Notes under the pieces: generated by a model
What the model was told of the DNA's origin: nothing
Seen by the model: only the letters and a program-made list of their open reading frames with translations
Databases searched by the model: none
Program-made: the position numbers and the translations under genes
Shown: positions 1-8,769 of the stretch, piece after piece
Layout: the number at the start of each line of letters is the position of its first letter
Position numbering within the stretch: position 1 is the first letter of the stretch
Assembly: GCA_030829145.1 (NCBI GenBank)
Contig: JAURBE010000010.1
Span: forward strand, 1 to 34,401
Direction of reading: 5' to 3'
Source: Verrucomicrobiota bacterium
GTDB lineage: Bacteria; Verrucomicrobiota; Verrucomicrobiia; Opitutales; Coraliomargaritaceae
DNA length: 34,401 bases

Positions 1-1066
1 AGTTGAGCATGGTGTTGGTAAAGCCGACGATAGCTGCATCGCGTTGGGGCCCTCTGGGAGTGTCGTTTAACCATGTAGATGCAGCCACAGAGTCGGTGCG
101 ACTCCATTCTTCCATGATGATTGCAGGGCTTTCGGGGTTATAAATCTGGTCACTTTGGCTGAGACTAGTTTGCCAGTCCATTGCTTGAGTCGGGTCAGTC
201 TCTGCGAGTGTGCGTACGAAGGTTTCGATCGTTTCCGCAGCTAAGTATCCATCGTTGAGACTACGCACAAATGCCTCTGCGCCTGCGGGAGATGCCTGTA
301 CGTAGTGCTTGATACTTTGATTTAGTAGGCTCTTGTTGCCTTGGAACTCTGCTTGAGTGAGTGCCCAGATCGCTGCAGTTTCAGGATCGATTGCCATCCA
401 TGACTGGACTAGAGCCGCTGAGGTTTCATCACGCAGACTGCCGTTGGGGAGTTGTTCAACCCATTGGCTTGCTTCTATAGTGTTTTGTGCGACCCAGTGT
501 GTGGCTAAAGTTTTGGCAGCGGTGACTTTACTGCCGTCGTTGGCCATGCCGTCGATCCATACTGCTGCTGTATTAGGCGCTTGCTGTGCCCACAATTCGA
601 TCCCGCTTTGGATCGTCGCGTGGCGAGCCAGTCCCTGAGCGTTGGACTCTAGCCAAAGGAGCGCCGATTCGGAATCTTCGGCGGCCCACACTGCGACGAT
701 TTCAAGCATGCCGCGAAGCGTATCTTCGCTGAGTGACTGAACTTGGAGCCAATGCATTGCCTCCTCGGGATCGTCCGATGCGCGGCGGCGGGCTTCGGCG
801 AGGAAGGGGTCGCCGTGTGCGCTTGGCGCTGTTTCGAATGCCCGAGCGCGGGGTTTTAAAACTGTGCGGTCGCGGGCGATGCTCATGTCTGGTAGTTCCG
901 GCTCGGCGGCTTCGGTGGTAACCGTCGGTGCGGCGTCGCGTACCAGCTCCCATGTTTGGCAAAGGTGCTGCCACTCTTGACGGATTGTTTCGGTATGCGG
1001 CAGCACAGCGAGGAGGGTTAATCCTATTATGACCAGTGAGACGAGTATGCGAATGATCCAGCGCAT
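1..1066 (-). CDS. Exported/membrane-anchored alpha-repeat protein, C-terminus cut by window edge
   Basis: An open frame runs from an ATG at 1066 on the minus strand to base 1 without a stop, giving about 355 visible residues, so the gene continues outside the window. Residues 4-21 are a hydrophobic helix (IIRILVSLVIIGLTLLAV), a signal anchor or uncleaved signal peptide. From about residue 95 the chain repeats a helical pattern in which a Trp recurs after A-x-x (AMHWL, ALLWL, AAVWI, ASQWV, AAIWA, AMDWQ, AASTWL), roughly every 30-35 residues. This suggests an alpha-solenoid like the Trp/Ala repeat proteins common in Verrucomicrobiota; that likeness is from memory. No catalytic motif is visible. 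It starts one base after the tatD stop, so the two are probably co-transcribed. Function is unknown; a scaffold role outside the membrane is only a guess. Confidence 0.8.
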   Translation of the reverse strand, partial: MRWIIRILVSLVIIGLTLLAVLPHTETIRQEWQHLCQTWELVRDAAPTVTTEAAEPELPDMSIARDRTVLKPRARAFETAPSAHGDPFLAEARRRASDDPEEAMHWLQVQSLSEDTLRGMLEIVAVWAAEDSESALLWLESNAQGLARHATIQSGIELWAQQAPNTAAVWIDGMANDGSKVTAAKTLATHWVAQNTIEASQWVEQLPNGSLRDETSAALVQSWMAIDPETAAIWALTQAEFQGNKSLLNQSIKHYVQASPAGAEAFVRSLNDGYLAAETIETFVRTLAETDPTQAMDWQTSLSQSDQIYNPESPAIIMEEWSRTDSVAASTWLNDTPRGPQRDAAIVGFTNTMLN

Positions 1067-1067
1067 G

Positions 1068-1865
1068 TTAGCTTAAGTTGAAGAACGCCTGGGTGTTGGC
1101 AGTGGTGTGGGCGGCGAGTTCCTCTGGGGTGATTGCCAGAGCTTCGGCACAGCGTTGCGCGATGGCGGCGAGGTAGGCCGGTTCGTTGGGCTTGCCACGA
1201 TGTGGTTCGGGGGTGAGGTAGGGGCAGTCCGTTTCCAACATGAGGCGGTCAGTGCCCTGGGTGCGAAGTGCTTCGCGAATGTCGGGTGCATTTTTGTAGG
1301 TTACCACTCCGGTAAAGGAGGCGCGGCCACCGCGTTGGTTAATCTGTGTGATTTCTGTGGGGCCGTAGGTAAAGCAATGAAAAACGATGCGGCTCCAGTT
1401 GATGTTGGACTCGTCGATCATGCGGACCGTGTCCTCGAAGGCATCACGGCTGTGGATAATGACTGGACAGTCTAATTCGCAGGCAAGCATGAGCTGTTGG
1501 CGAAAGGCATCTTCTTGATAGATCATGACCTCGCCTGCCTGCAGTGGATCTTTTGGCAGGTGAAAGTAGTCCAAGCCAATTTCGCCAAGTGCGACGGGGC
1601 CGTTGGGCGGCATGAAAAAGGTGGAGATTTGACTGGCGGCATCGTTCCACTCGGCATCGACATAGCAGGGGTGAAGGCCTACGGTATAGTCGATTTGACC
1701 TTGGTAGGCGGCGTGCATTTCGCGGTAGGGCACCCAATCTCTGGGCGATGTGCCGACTGTGATGAAGCGCTGCACGCCAGCTTCTACAGCACGTGCGAGC
1801 ACGGGCTCAAGTTCGCCCTTATCCTTAAAGCCTAGTAGGTGGCAGTGGCTGTCGATCAATTGCAT
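1068..1865 (-). CDS. tatD: TatD family metal-dependent hydrolase
   Basis: The 265-residue product has the full set of TatD family motifs: the metal-binding DSHCHL at residues 5-10, [28 protein letters not shown] and the C-terminal [19 protein letters not shown]. Its length is normal for the family. TatD proteins are TIM-barrel, Mg2+-dependent nucleases or deoxyribonucleases acting in the cytoplasm in DNA repair and breakdown; the exact substrate cannot be told here. The ATG at 1865 immediately precedes [10 protein letters not shown], which fixes the start. It is divergent from trxB and is followed after one base by the repeat protein at 1-1066. No Shine-Dalgarno sequence is visible before the start. 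Confidence 0.93.
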   Translation of the reverse strand: MQLIDSHCHLLGFKDKGELEPVLARAVEAGVQRFITVGTSPRDWVPYREMHAAYQGQIDYTVGLHPCYVDAEWNDAASQISTFFMPPNGPVALGEIGLDYFHLPKDPLQAGEVMIYQEDAFRQQLMLACELDCPVIIHSRDAFEDTVRMIDESNINWSRIVFHCFTYGPTEITQINQRGGRASFTGVVTYKNAPDIREALRTQGTDRLMLETDCPYLTPEPHRGKPNEPAYLAAIAQRCAEALAITPEELAAHTTANTQAFFNLS

Positions 1866-2057
1866 AGATTGGAAAATGCTGAAAAATTGAGATTCTGAAA
1901 GGCTGAAAGTAGTATTTGTTTGCGACAGGGCATGACATTACGCAGCGCCTTGGAGGGCAACCATGTTTCCTTTCCGAAAGTTCTTGAGAATAAGACCGGC
2001 GGCACCATCGTCACTAGATTCTCGAAGCAACAAATTATTACTTTATATCAAATTACT

Positions 2058-2984
2058 ATGGAAGATGTCATTATCCTCGGAACCGGTTGTGCCGGACTCA
2101 CTGCAGCTATTTATACGGGACGTGCTCAGCTGAATCCCTTGGTGTTGGAAGGTACGCAGCCTGGTGGACAGCTAACGACCACCTCGGAAGTGGAAAATTT
2201 CCCTGGCTTTCCTGAGGGCATCGATGGGTACACAATGATGGATAATCTACGTAAACAGGCGGCCAAGTTCGGAGCCCGTTACGAGCATGCCAAGGTCGAT
2301 AAGATCGAGGTGGATGGTGCGGTGAAGAAGCTCTACGCAGGCGAAAAAGTGTATGAGGCGAAGACAGTGATTGTTGCGACTGGTGCCCGCCCGCGCTTAA
2401 CGGGCGTGCCAGGCGAACAGGAAATGTTTGGAGGCAAAGGGGTCACTACGTGTGCGACCTGTGATGGTGCATTCTACCGCGATATGGAGGTCGTCGTTGT
2501 GGGTGGTGGTGATTCCGCCGCCGAGGAAGCGCTGTTCCTGACCCGCTTTGCTTCGAAGGTAACACTGATTCACCGTCGCGATTCATTGCGTGCGTCGCAA
2601 ATCATGGCCGATCGTGCGACCTCACATCCTAAGATAGAGATGGCTTGGAACTCGTTGCCGCAAGAGATTCTTGCCGACGAAAAGGGCTTTACCCGTGGCA
2701 TTCGTGTCAAGGATGCCAACACTGGTGAAGAACGTGAGATTGCTTGTAAAGGAGCGTTTATCGCAATTGGCCACATCCCGAATACCGATTTCGTCGAAGG
2801 GGTGCTGGAGCGTGACGGCGATGGCTACATCGTACCTTCTGCAGGCAGCCAAGTGAAGACGAAGTACGAAGGCTTCTTTGCGGCAGGTGACTGTGTTGAC
2901 CATGTGTATCGCCAAGCGATCACTGCCGCAGGTATGGGATGCCAAGCTGCGATTGAAGCGGAACGTTATTTGGCTGAGCTGTAG
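2058..2984 (+). CDS. trxB: Thioredoxin-disulfide reductase
   Basis: The product is a low-molecular-weight thioredoxin reductase, an FAD enzyme that passes electrons from NADPH to thioredoxin. Motifs seen: N-terminal FAD site GTGCAGL, the redox-active CATC followed by DGAF, the NADPH-binding [10 protein letters not shown], and the C-terminal FAD site [14 protein letters not shown] chose the ATG at 2058 ([14 protein letters not shown]) because it gives 308 residues, the family norm. The frame is open back to about 1920, but those 46 upstream residues look unlike any family member. No Shine-Dalgarno sequence precedes 2058. The divergent gap to tatD (1866-2057) probably holds both promoters, though I could not place them. 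A tandem repeat follows the stop. Confidence 0.96.
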   Translation: MEDVIILGTGCAGLTAAIYTGRAQLNPLVLEGTQPGGQLTTTSEVENFPGFPEGIDGYTMMDNLRKQAAKFGARYEHAKVDKIEVDGAVKKLYAGEKVYEAKTVIVATGARPRLTGVPGEQEMFGGKGVTTCATCDGAFYRDMEVVVVGGGDSAAEEALFLTRFASKVTLIHRRDSLRASQIMADRATSHPKIEMAWNSLPQEILADEKGFTRGIRVKDANTGEEREIACKGAFIAIGHIPNTDFVEGVLERDGDGYIVPSAGSQVKTKYEGFFAAGDCVDHVYRQAITAAGMGCQAAIEAERYLAEL

Positions 2985-2986
2985 TT

Positions 2987-3058
2987 GATTGGTTGAAAGT
3001 TGTTGGTTGAAAGTTGTTGGTTGAAAGTTGATTGGTTGAAAGTTGTTGGTTGAAAGTT
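2987..3058 (+). repeat. Five tandem copies of a 14/15-bp repeat
   Basis: Five head-to-tail copies of GTTGGTTGAAAGTT, two of them in a 15-bp form starting GATTGG, at 2987-3001, 3002-3015, 3016-3029, 3030-3044 and 3045-3058. They fill most of the space between the trxB stop and pdxH. The order of variants (long, short, short, long, short) suggests duplication of a block. The unit has no dyad symmetry, so a terminator is unlikely. It looks like a slippage-made minisatellite. Confidence 0.9.
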
Positions 3059-3125
3059 GCTGAATCTTGTTAGTGGATGCTACATCCCAAACAACGAATA
3101 ATAAACAACTAGCAATTTATCCCCC

Positions 3126-3767
3126 ATGGACCACATATCAGACCTTCGCGAAGATTATACGAAGCATGCGTTGCGTGCGACAGACTTGTCTGCCGATCCT
3201 TTTGCCCAATTTGAGCAATGGTTTCAGCAGGCTGAGGAGTGTGAAGTGCAGGAGCCCAATGCGATGTGCTTGGCTACGGTGAGTGCGGATGGGCAACCGT
3301 CTACGCGTGTGGTGCTACTTAAGGCATTTTGTAGCAAAGGGCTGGTCTTTTACACAAATTATGAAAGCCGCAAGGCGTCGGAACTGGAGGCCAATCCAAA
3401 AGTTGCGGCGAATTTCCTCTGGCTGCCGCTGCAGCGTCAGGTCAATGTGACGGGGCGAGTCGAGCGTGTCTCTAAAGTCGAAGCACTCAAGTATTTTATC
3501 TCTAGGCCGTTGGCCAGTCGGCTCGGCGCGTGGAGTTCACCGCAGAGTCAGGTGATTACTTCGCGTCAAATTCTGGAAGCCAAGCTCGACCAGATGAAGC
3601 GTAAATTTGCCGATGGAGAAGTGCCGTTGCCCGATCATTGGGGTGGCTATCGAATCGTGCCAGAGACATTCGAATTTTGGCAAGGTGGTAGCGGGCGCTT
3701 ACATGATCGCTTCATGTATCGACTCGATGCTGCTGGGCGGTGGACTCCTGAGCGCTTGGCCCCGTAG
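3126..3767 (+). CDS. pdxH: Pyridoxamine/pyridoxine 5'-phosphate oxidase
   Basis: The 213-residue protein oxidises pyridoxine or pyridoxamine phosphate to pyridoxal 5'-phosphate, using FMN and oxygen. Family motifs are seen in order: the N-terminal [10 protein letters not shown] segment, RVVLLKAF and [11 protein letters not shown] in the FMN-binding barrel, [26 protein letters not shown], and the C-terminal [17 protein letters not shown]. Its length matches the family, and the ATG at 3126 gives the expected N-terminus. No Shine-Dalgarno precedes it; the leader is AACTAGCAATTTATCCCCC. Together with pdxJ at 10607 the window holds two steps of vitamin B6 synthesis, and two PLP enzymes (dapL, glyA) lie further on. 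Confidence 0.96.
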   Translation: MDHISDLREDYTKHALRATDLSADPFAQFEQWFQQAEECEVQEPNAMCLATVSADGQPSTRVVLLKAFCSKGLVFYTNYESRKASELEANPKVAANFLWLPLQRQVNVTGRVERVSKVEALKYFISRPLASRLGAWSSPQSQVITSRQILEAKLDQMKRKFADGEVPLPDHWGGYRIVPETFEFWQGGSGRLHDRFMYRLDAAGRWTPERLAP

Positions 3768-3817
3768 GCGGTGCTCCTTCATACCTTAATACTTTTGACC
3801 TTCTTGCTCTTTTCGGA

Positions 3818-4639
3818 ATGCGCGTCGACTCACATATGCACACCGTACTGTGTGGTCACGCAATCGGTGCGCCCATAGAGTATGCGACGGCAGCGGTGGA
3901 GCAGGAGATCGATGTGATGACGTTTACCTGCCACATCCCAATGGAGTGGGAAGCATTTGGCCAAGCGGGCATTCGGATGCGCCGCGATCAATTGGACCAC
4001 TATCGTCAGCTGGTGCACGAGACTGCAGCACAAGCCAAGCCCTTAGGAGTCGAAGTACTTTGTGGGATTGAGGCGGAGGTGTATCCCGATGAGGCGCGGC
4101 TCGAGCCAATGGATGAAATCCTCGCAGAGTATGAGTGGGATTTTGTTCTCGGATCACTGCATGCGCAGTGTCAGAGCTATTTGATTTGGCTGAAGGAGAA
4201 CAAGATAAAAGACGACTACATGCGGATCGATAGTTACTTCCGCCATCTCAAAGATGGTGCCCAGTCTGGGCGCTACGATAGTATGTCGCATCCGGATGTG
4301 ATTCGTACCTACGGTGTCGTCAATGAGTTCAATCCAGCCGAGCACGAAGCAGTGATTCGTGATTTCCTGCAGGCTGTGGTTGACGAAGATGTTTGTATGG
4401 AGGTCAACACCAGCGGATTAACCAAGGGTGATTTTGAAGTGCACCCTGATCCGTTGATTCTCGATTGGGCCAGTGAAATGGGCGTCAAGCTCACCATTGG
4501 TTCCGACTCGCACCGACCACATTCCGTCGGGCAATTTTTTGAAACGATTCAGCCGATGCTTCGCGATAAGGGCTTTAAAGACTTACATTACTTCCGCGGC
4601 CGAAAGCGACTTCGGATTGATATGCCGACTTGGGATTGA
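3818..4639 (+). CDS. PHP-domain histidinol-phosphatase-like phosphoesterase
   Basis: The 273-residue protein is a PHP-domain enzyme of the HisK type. Seen: the metal-binding [12 protein letters not shown] near residue 4, [36 protein letters not shown] and GSDSHRP, which together give the His/Asp/Glu trinuclear metal site of the family. Known members dephosphorylate histidinol phosphate in histidine synthesis. Other PHP phosphoesterases share the motifs, so the substrate is probable, not proven, and no other his gene is in the window. It lies 50 bp after pdxH on the same strand and may be co-transcribed. No Shine-Dalgarno is visible before the ATG. Confidence 0.85.
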   Translation: MRVDSHMHTVLCGHAIGAPIEYATAAVEQEIDVMTFTCHIPMEWEAFGQAGIRMRRDQLDHYRQLVHETAAQAKPLGVEVLCGIEAEVYPDEARLEPMDEILAEYEWDFVLGSLHAQCQSYLIWLKENKIKDDYMRIDSYFRHLKDGAQSGRYDSMSHPDVIRTYGVVNEFNPAEHEAVIRDFLQAVVDEDVCMEVNTSGLTKGDFEVHPDPLILDWASEMGVKLTIGSDSHRPHSVGQFFETIQPMLRDKGFKDLHYFRGRKRLRIDMPTWD

Positions 4640-4737
4640 GCGCAACGTTCGCTCTGTTTGACTTGCGGAAATGTCGTTTTTGTTAATTAAGCTATAAGTC
4701 ATGCGACGCTTGCGAGTAGTGTGGCAGTTTAACAAAT

Positions 4738-5622
4738 ATGTCCTCATTCAATATATGGCTCGAAGCAATGCGCCCGAAAACACTGCCTGCTGCGGTGGTG
4801 CCGGTGATGCTGGCGACGAGTCTCGCACATACGCACAACAGCTCCGATTGGTGCGCGGCGACTATTTGTGCTGTGTTTGCACTCTTGATTCAGGTTGGGA
4901 CTAATTTTGCGAATGATTATTTGGACGGGATCAAGGGCACCGATACAGCGGCTCGGTTGGGACCGCAGCGCGCAGTGGCGGCGGGCTTGATTCCAGCAGC
5001 AACGATGAAGCGCGTGACAGTCGCAGTCTTGTTCGTAGGTTTTTGCGTGGGCTTGATGTTGATCTCATTCGGTGGCTGGTGGTTATTAGCGGTTGGCATT
5101 GCGTCGGTAATTTGTGCGTGGTGCTACACTGGTGGGCCATATCCTTTAGCCTATAACGGCTTGGGTGACGTGTTTGTGGTGCTTTTTTTCGGCTTCGTGG
5201 CGGTCGGCTGCACTTACTATGTCCAGGTGGGCACGATCACGCGGGATGTCTTACTCTTGAGCCTCGGCTGCGGCCTGTTGGTAAATAACATATTGGTGGT
5301 CAATAATTACCGAGATCTCAGTGAGGACCGTGCAGCGTGTAAGCGTACACTGGTTGTAATCTTTGGGAGACGCTTCGCGCGAGTGCAGTATTACGCTTCC
5401 GTGCTGTTGGCAGGTGCAATAGTGATGAGTTTCTGGGCAATTGGCTACGGTTCTTGGGTCTTGATGACGCTCCTCCCGATTAGCTATGCATGGGTGCTGG
5501 GGGGGCGATTACGACATGCGGAGAGTTCGGTGGATTATTTAGAGGCGCTGAAGGGCTCTGCGAAGGTGGTGGCCGCATATGGAATTCTATTTTCCGCGAG
5601 CCTCGTGTTAAGCGCAGTGTAA
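4738..5622 (+). CDS. menA: 1,4-dihydroxy-2-naphthoate polyprenyltransferase (UbiA family)
   Basis: The 294-residue, strongly hydrophobic protein belongs to the UbiA prenyltransferases. The first aspartate-rich motif reads NFANDYLDGIKGTD and the second reads NNYRDLSEDRAACKRTL, both typical of MenA, which joins a polyprenyl chain to dihydroxynaphthoate in the membrane during menaquinone synthesis. The N-terminal MRPKTLPAAVVPV is also the MenA pattern. About eight to nine membrane segments can be drawn. The ATG at 4738 lacks a Shine-Dalgarno. No other men gene is here, so naming the substrate rests on family resemblance alone. Confidence 0.9.
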   Translation: MSSFNIWLEAMRPKTLPAAVVPVMLATSLAHTHNSSDWCAATICAVFALLIQVGTNFANDYLDGIKGTDTAARLGPQRAVAAGLIPAATMKRVTVAVLFVGFCVGLMLISFGGWWLLAVGIASVICAWCYTGGPYPLAYNGLGDVFVVLFFGFVAVGCTYYVQVGTITRDVLLLSLGCGLLVNNILVVNNYRDLSEDRAACKRTLVVIFGRRFARVQYYASVLLAGAIVMSFWAIGYGSWVLMTLLPISYAWVLGGRLRHAESSVDYLEALKGSAKVVAAYGILFSASLVLSAV

Positions 5623-5739
5623 ACCGCTTAGCGCCCTGTAAGGTGCGAAACATTTCGGAAATCACGGCTGGCCGAATACATCCTTGCCATTTAGTCGGGA
5701 CACCCTTTGCTTCAGCGGTTTTTCAACAATCTAAGCTTT

Positions 5740-6066
5740 ATGACATTTCCAGAACTTTCGTCTCTTCTTCCTGTAGCTCAAGCCGCCGCTCCTGGTGGTG
5801 GTCTGGGCCAGTTTTTACCGATCATTCTTTTGTTTCTCGGTATGTGGTTTCTGATTATTGCGCCACAGCGCAAGCGCCAGAAAGCCCATGACAAGATGCT
5901 CTCTGAGCTTAAAAAGGGCGACGAAATCGTCACCACTGGTGGCATTTTTGGAACAATCACCCGCGTAAAAGACGATCGTTTCGTCGTCGAGATCGCCGAT
6001 GATACCCGAATCGATCTCGCCAAGGGCTTTGTCTCCAGCAAGGTCGAAGCAACTATTGTAGATTAA
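5740..6066 (+). CDS. yajC: Preprotein translocase accessory subunit YajC
   Basis: The 108-residue protein has one membrane helix (FLPIILLFLGMWFLIIAP) followed by the charged QRKRQKAHDKML stretch and a small cytoplasmic domain beginning LKKGDEIVTTGGIFGTI, the YajC signature. YajC binds SecDF near the SecYEG channel. I chose the ATG at 5740; the frame is open 11 codons further upstream only through a TTG at 5707. It stands 29 bp before secDF, the usual arrangement, so the two are probably one transcript. No Shine-Dalgarno is visible. Confidence 0.94.
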   Translation: MTFPELSSLLPVAQAAAPGGGLGQFLPIILLFLGMWFLIIAPQRKRQKAHDKMLSELKKGDEIVTTGGIFGTITRVKDDRFVVEIADDTRIDLAKGFVSSKVEATIVD

Positions 6067-6095
6067 CCCAGCCTTTATCCATATCCACATAGCTT

Positions 6096-8627
6096 ATGTC
6101 TGGAAATATATTTTTCAAATTCGCACTCACGGCAGTTATCCTTTTTTGGTGCCTCGCTGAGATTTCTCCGCTTAAGGATCGTCCTTTTGAGGACTATATC
6201 GTGGCGCAAGCCACCGCAGAAACAGCGGACTTCGGTGTGATCATGGAGCGCGCTCAAGCGCGAGTCGATTCCAAGCAATCAAAGACACTGTTCCTTGCGC
6301 TACGCGAGCTGGGTGCGGAAGAGAATATCGATTTTGCGCTATTTTTCCCAGAGGTGAATTTGCGAGACATTGCGAATCAAAACAAGCGTAACGATATTCT
6401 ACTCAAGCACATTCTCAAGACCGCGCAGAGCAATCTACGTCTTGGCCTGGACTTAAAGGGAGGCGTCGGTGTGACATTGAAAATCGCGGAGGATGCGCCT
6501 GGCAGTAAATTTGAGCAAGCTGAGCAGCTCAAGGACGCGATCGAAATCATGGGGAGTCGCCTCGACGGTCACGGTGTCGCTGAGCCAATTATTCGTCCAG
6601 TCGGGGATGATGCCATTGAGATTCAGATCGCTGGCCTGTCGACCAAGGATAATCCTGAGGTACTTGACGATTTGAAGAAGCCCGCTCGCCTAGAGTTCCG
6701 CGCAGTGCACGAGACACTTTATCCAAACACGACGCCGATCAACAAATACCCAGTCGGCTATGAGGTGCTTGCTGAGGAGAGTGAAGACCGTCAGACAGGC
6801 GAGGTGATCGAGCGTCGTATGTTTGTGAAGCTGATCCCAGAAGCCACGGGCGAGATTGTCGATGATGCCTACATGTCGCAAACGCAGACTGGAGGTTTTC
6901 AGGTCAATTTGGAGATGACTAGCGAAGGCGCAGACATCCTCGCGGCGGTTACTGAAAAGATGATTGGCAAGCCACTGGCGATCGTGCTCGACGGCAAGCT
7001 TTACTCCGCTCCAACCGTGAATGGTGTGCTCGCCAAGCGCGCGCAGATTACAGGTTCATATTCACAGCGTGAAGCGTTTGACCTCGCCAACGTGTTGAAC
7101 AACCCGCTCGCGGTCGAGTTACGTGTCGACCAAATGTATGAAGTGCAGCCGACTTTAGCTGAAGGTGCCCGTGCAAGCTCCATTAGTGCGGCTCAGTGGG
7201 GCGCAGGCCTCGTGATCGGCTTTATGCTGATCTATTATTTTGCTGGAGGTTTGGTCGCCATCATTTCCTCGATAGTGAATATGATCATTGTGCTTGGTGT
7301 ATTGGCGAGTCTCGGCGCGACACTGACACTTCCTGGCGTGGCTGCATTGATTCTGACACTGGGTATGGGCGTGGATGCCAACATTCTAATTTTTGAGCGT
7401 ATCCGTGAGGAGCTGAAGACTGGTAAGAGCATCAAGAATGCGACTGCTGGAGCATTCAGTAAGGTGACTTCGACGATTGTGGACGCCAATGTGACGACTC
7501 TGATCACGGCATCTATACTAATTTGGCTCGGTACTGGCCCTGTAAAGGGCTTCGGTATCACGCTGGCAATCGGTATTTGCGCATCGATCTTCTGTGCGCT
7601 TGTGGTCACCCGATTCTTGGTCGACTTTCTGGTGCATCGCATTGGTCTGCGTAAAGTCTTGGGCATGGACATCTTTCCATCTAAGAAGCTTGATTTCTTT
7701 AAGTTCCGTAAGCCTGCATTTATCTTATCGTGGCTGATCGTACTCGCTGGTGTCATCAGTGTAGTGGTGCATCACGACAATATATTGGGTAAGGATTTCA
7801 CCGGTGGTGATGAGATGACCGTCGATTATGATCAGCGCCTCGGTACCGACGAGATCATGCAAGTCGTAGTCGATCAAGATCTCGGCGATGTCACTCCAAT
7901 CTACCAAAGTCTGATTGGCCAAAATGTCGAAGTACTGAAGTTGCAAACACCCTTTGACGAAGCACGGCCTGTGCTCGAGCAACTGCAAGCGGCATTTCCC
8001 GATGCGAACTTGCGCGAAGCAGGTATCACGCAGATCGGCGCATCTGTTTCGAAGAGTATTCAGTGGAATGCACTGTCTTCTGTGCTCTGCGCATTAGGCG
8101 GCATCCTACTCTATGTTGCGTTCCGCTTCGAAGTGGGCTACGGAGTCGGTGCGGTAATCGCTACGGTGCACGATGTGTTAATGACGATTGGCATCTTCGT
8201 CATTTGTGGCGAACTTGATATCTTTGTGAGTGGTCAATTCACTGCACCGATGTTGGCTGCGATCTTGATGATTGTGGGTTATTCGATCAATGATACTATT
8301 GTTGCGTTTGACCGTATCCGTGAAGAGCTGGAGTTGAACCCCGGCACAGATTTGCGCTCGATCATCAATCTTGCGCTCAGTCGGGTGTTCTCGCGTACAT
8401 TGCTGACCAGTATCACGACCTTACTCGCGGCACTGTCACTTTACATCTTTGGTGCCGGAGTGATTACTGATTTCTCCTTTATCTTTATCATTGGTATCCT
8501 GACAGGTACGTTTTCTTCGATATTTATTGCCAGCCCTGTTTTCTACTGGTGGCACAAGGGCGATCGTCGTCATGTTGAAGAGCACCAACTCACGCCGAAG
8601 CGCTACGATTGGGAAAGCGAAGCCTAA
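6096..8627 (+). CDS. secDF: Fused protein-export membrane protein SecD-SecF
   Basis: One 843-residue chain carries SecD then SecF. The SecD half has an N-terminal membrane helix (residues 7-20), the RLGLDLKGGVGVTLKI start of the P1 periplasmic domain near residue 115, the ELRVDQMYEVQPTLAEGA segment, and a membrane block containing GMGVDANILIFERIREEL. The SecF half starts near residue 530, with the GKDFTGGDEM motif near 565 and a second block containing GYSINDTIVAFDRIREEL. SecDF uses the proton gradient to help pull exported proteins across the membrane. Fusion of the two is known in several phyla. The hairpin at 8654 ends the yajC-secDF unit. Confidence 0.96.
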   Translation: MSGNIFFKFALTAVILFWCLAEISPLKDRPFEDYIVAQATAETADFGVIMERAQARVDSKQSKTLFLALRELGAEENIDFALFFPEVNLRDIANQNKRNDILLKHILKTAQSNLRLGLDLKGGVGVTLKIAEDAPGSKFEQAEQLKDAIEIMGSRLDGHGVAEPIIRPVGDDAIEIQIAGLSTKDNPEVLDDLKKPARLEFRAVHETLYPNTTPINKYPVGYEVLAEESEDRQTGEVIERRMFVKLIPEATGEIVDDAYMSQTQTGGFQVNLEMTSEGADILAAVTEKMIGKPLAIVLDGKLYSAPTVNGVLAKRAQITGSYSQREAFDLANVLNNPLAVELRVDQMYEVQPTLAEGARASSISAAQWGAGLVIGFMLIYYFAGGLVAIISSIVNMIIVLGVLASLGATLTLPGVAALILTLGMGVDANILIFERIREELKTGKSIKNATAGAFSKVTSTIVDANVTTLITASILIWLGTGPVKGFGITLAIGICASIFCALVVTRFLVDFLVHRIGLRKVLGMDIFPSKKLDFFKFRKPAFILSWLIVLAGVISVVVHHDNILGKDFTGGDEMTVDYDQRLGTDEIMQVVVDQDLGDVTPIYQSLIGQNVEVLKLQTPFDEARPVLEQLQAAFPDANLREAGITQIGASVSKSIQWNALSSVLCALGGILLYVAFRFEVGYGVGAVIATVHDVLMTIGIFVICGELDIFVSGQFTAPMLAAILMIVGYSINDTIVAFDRIREELELNPGTDLRSIINLALSRVFSRTLLTSITTLLAALSLYIFGAGVITDFSFIFIIGILTGTFSSIFIASPVFYWWHKGDRRHVEEHQLTPKRYDWESEA

Positions 8628-8653
8628 CTTCGATTACGGCAGATTTTTAAAAC

Positions 8654-8693
8654 AAGAATGGTGAGTCTTAACGATTCACCATTCTTTGTTTTG
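8654..8693 (+). terminator. Intrinsic terminator after secDF
   Basis: A perfect 11-bp stem, AAGAATGGTGA (8654-8664) with TCACCATTCTT (8676-8686), encloses an 11-nt loop and is followed by TGTTTTG. It lies 27 bp after the secDF stop. The stem is AT-rich at its base and the T-run is short, so strength is uncertain. Confidence 0.8.
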
Positions 8694-8769
8694 AACAGTC
8701 GATTGGTGTCGCTAATTGTACGCGCTACCTTAATAACTCCAAACTTCTAACAACAAGACCCTACTAGTA

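Noticed and set aside
357..638. 93-codon plus-strand open frame near the left end
   Set aside because: It is opposite the continuous minus-strand frame 1-1066, which has a signal anchor and periodic Trp repeats.
1920..2057. 46-residue N-terminal extension of TrxB
   Set aside because: Family members start at the FAD motif, and the extension has no signal peptide or recognisable domain; the ATG at 2058 fits.
2987..3058. CRISPR-like or terminator repeat
   Set aside because: Units are head-to-tail without spacers and have no dyad symmetry.
7235..7756. 173-codon open frame antisense to secDF
   Set aside because: It overlaps the membrane region of SecDF; the Ser/Ile/Thr-rich product is a shadow.
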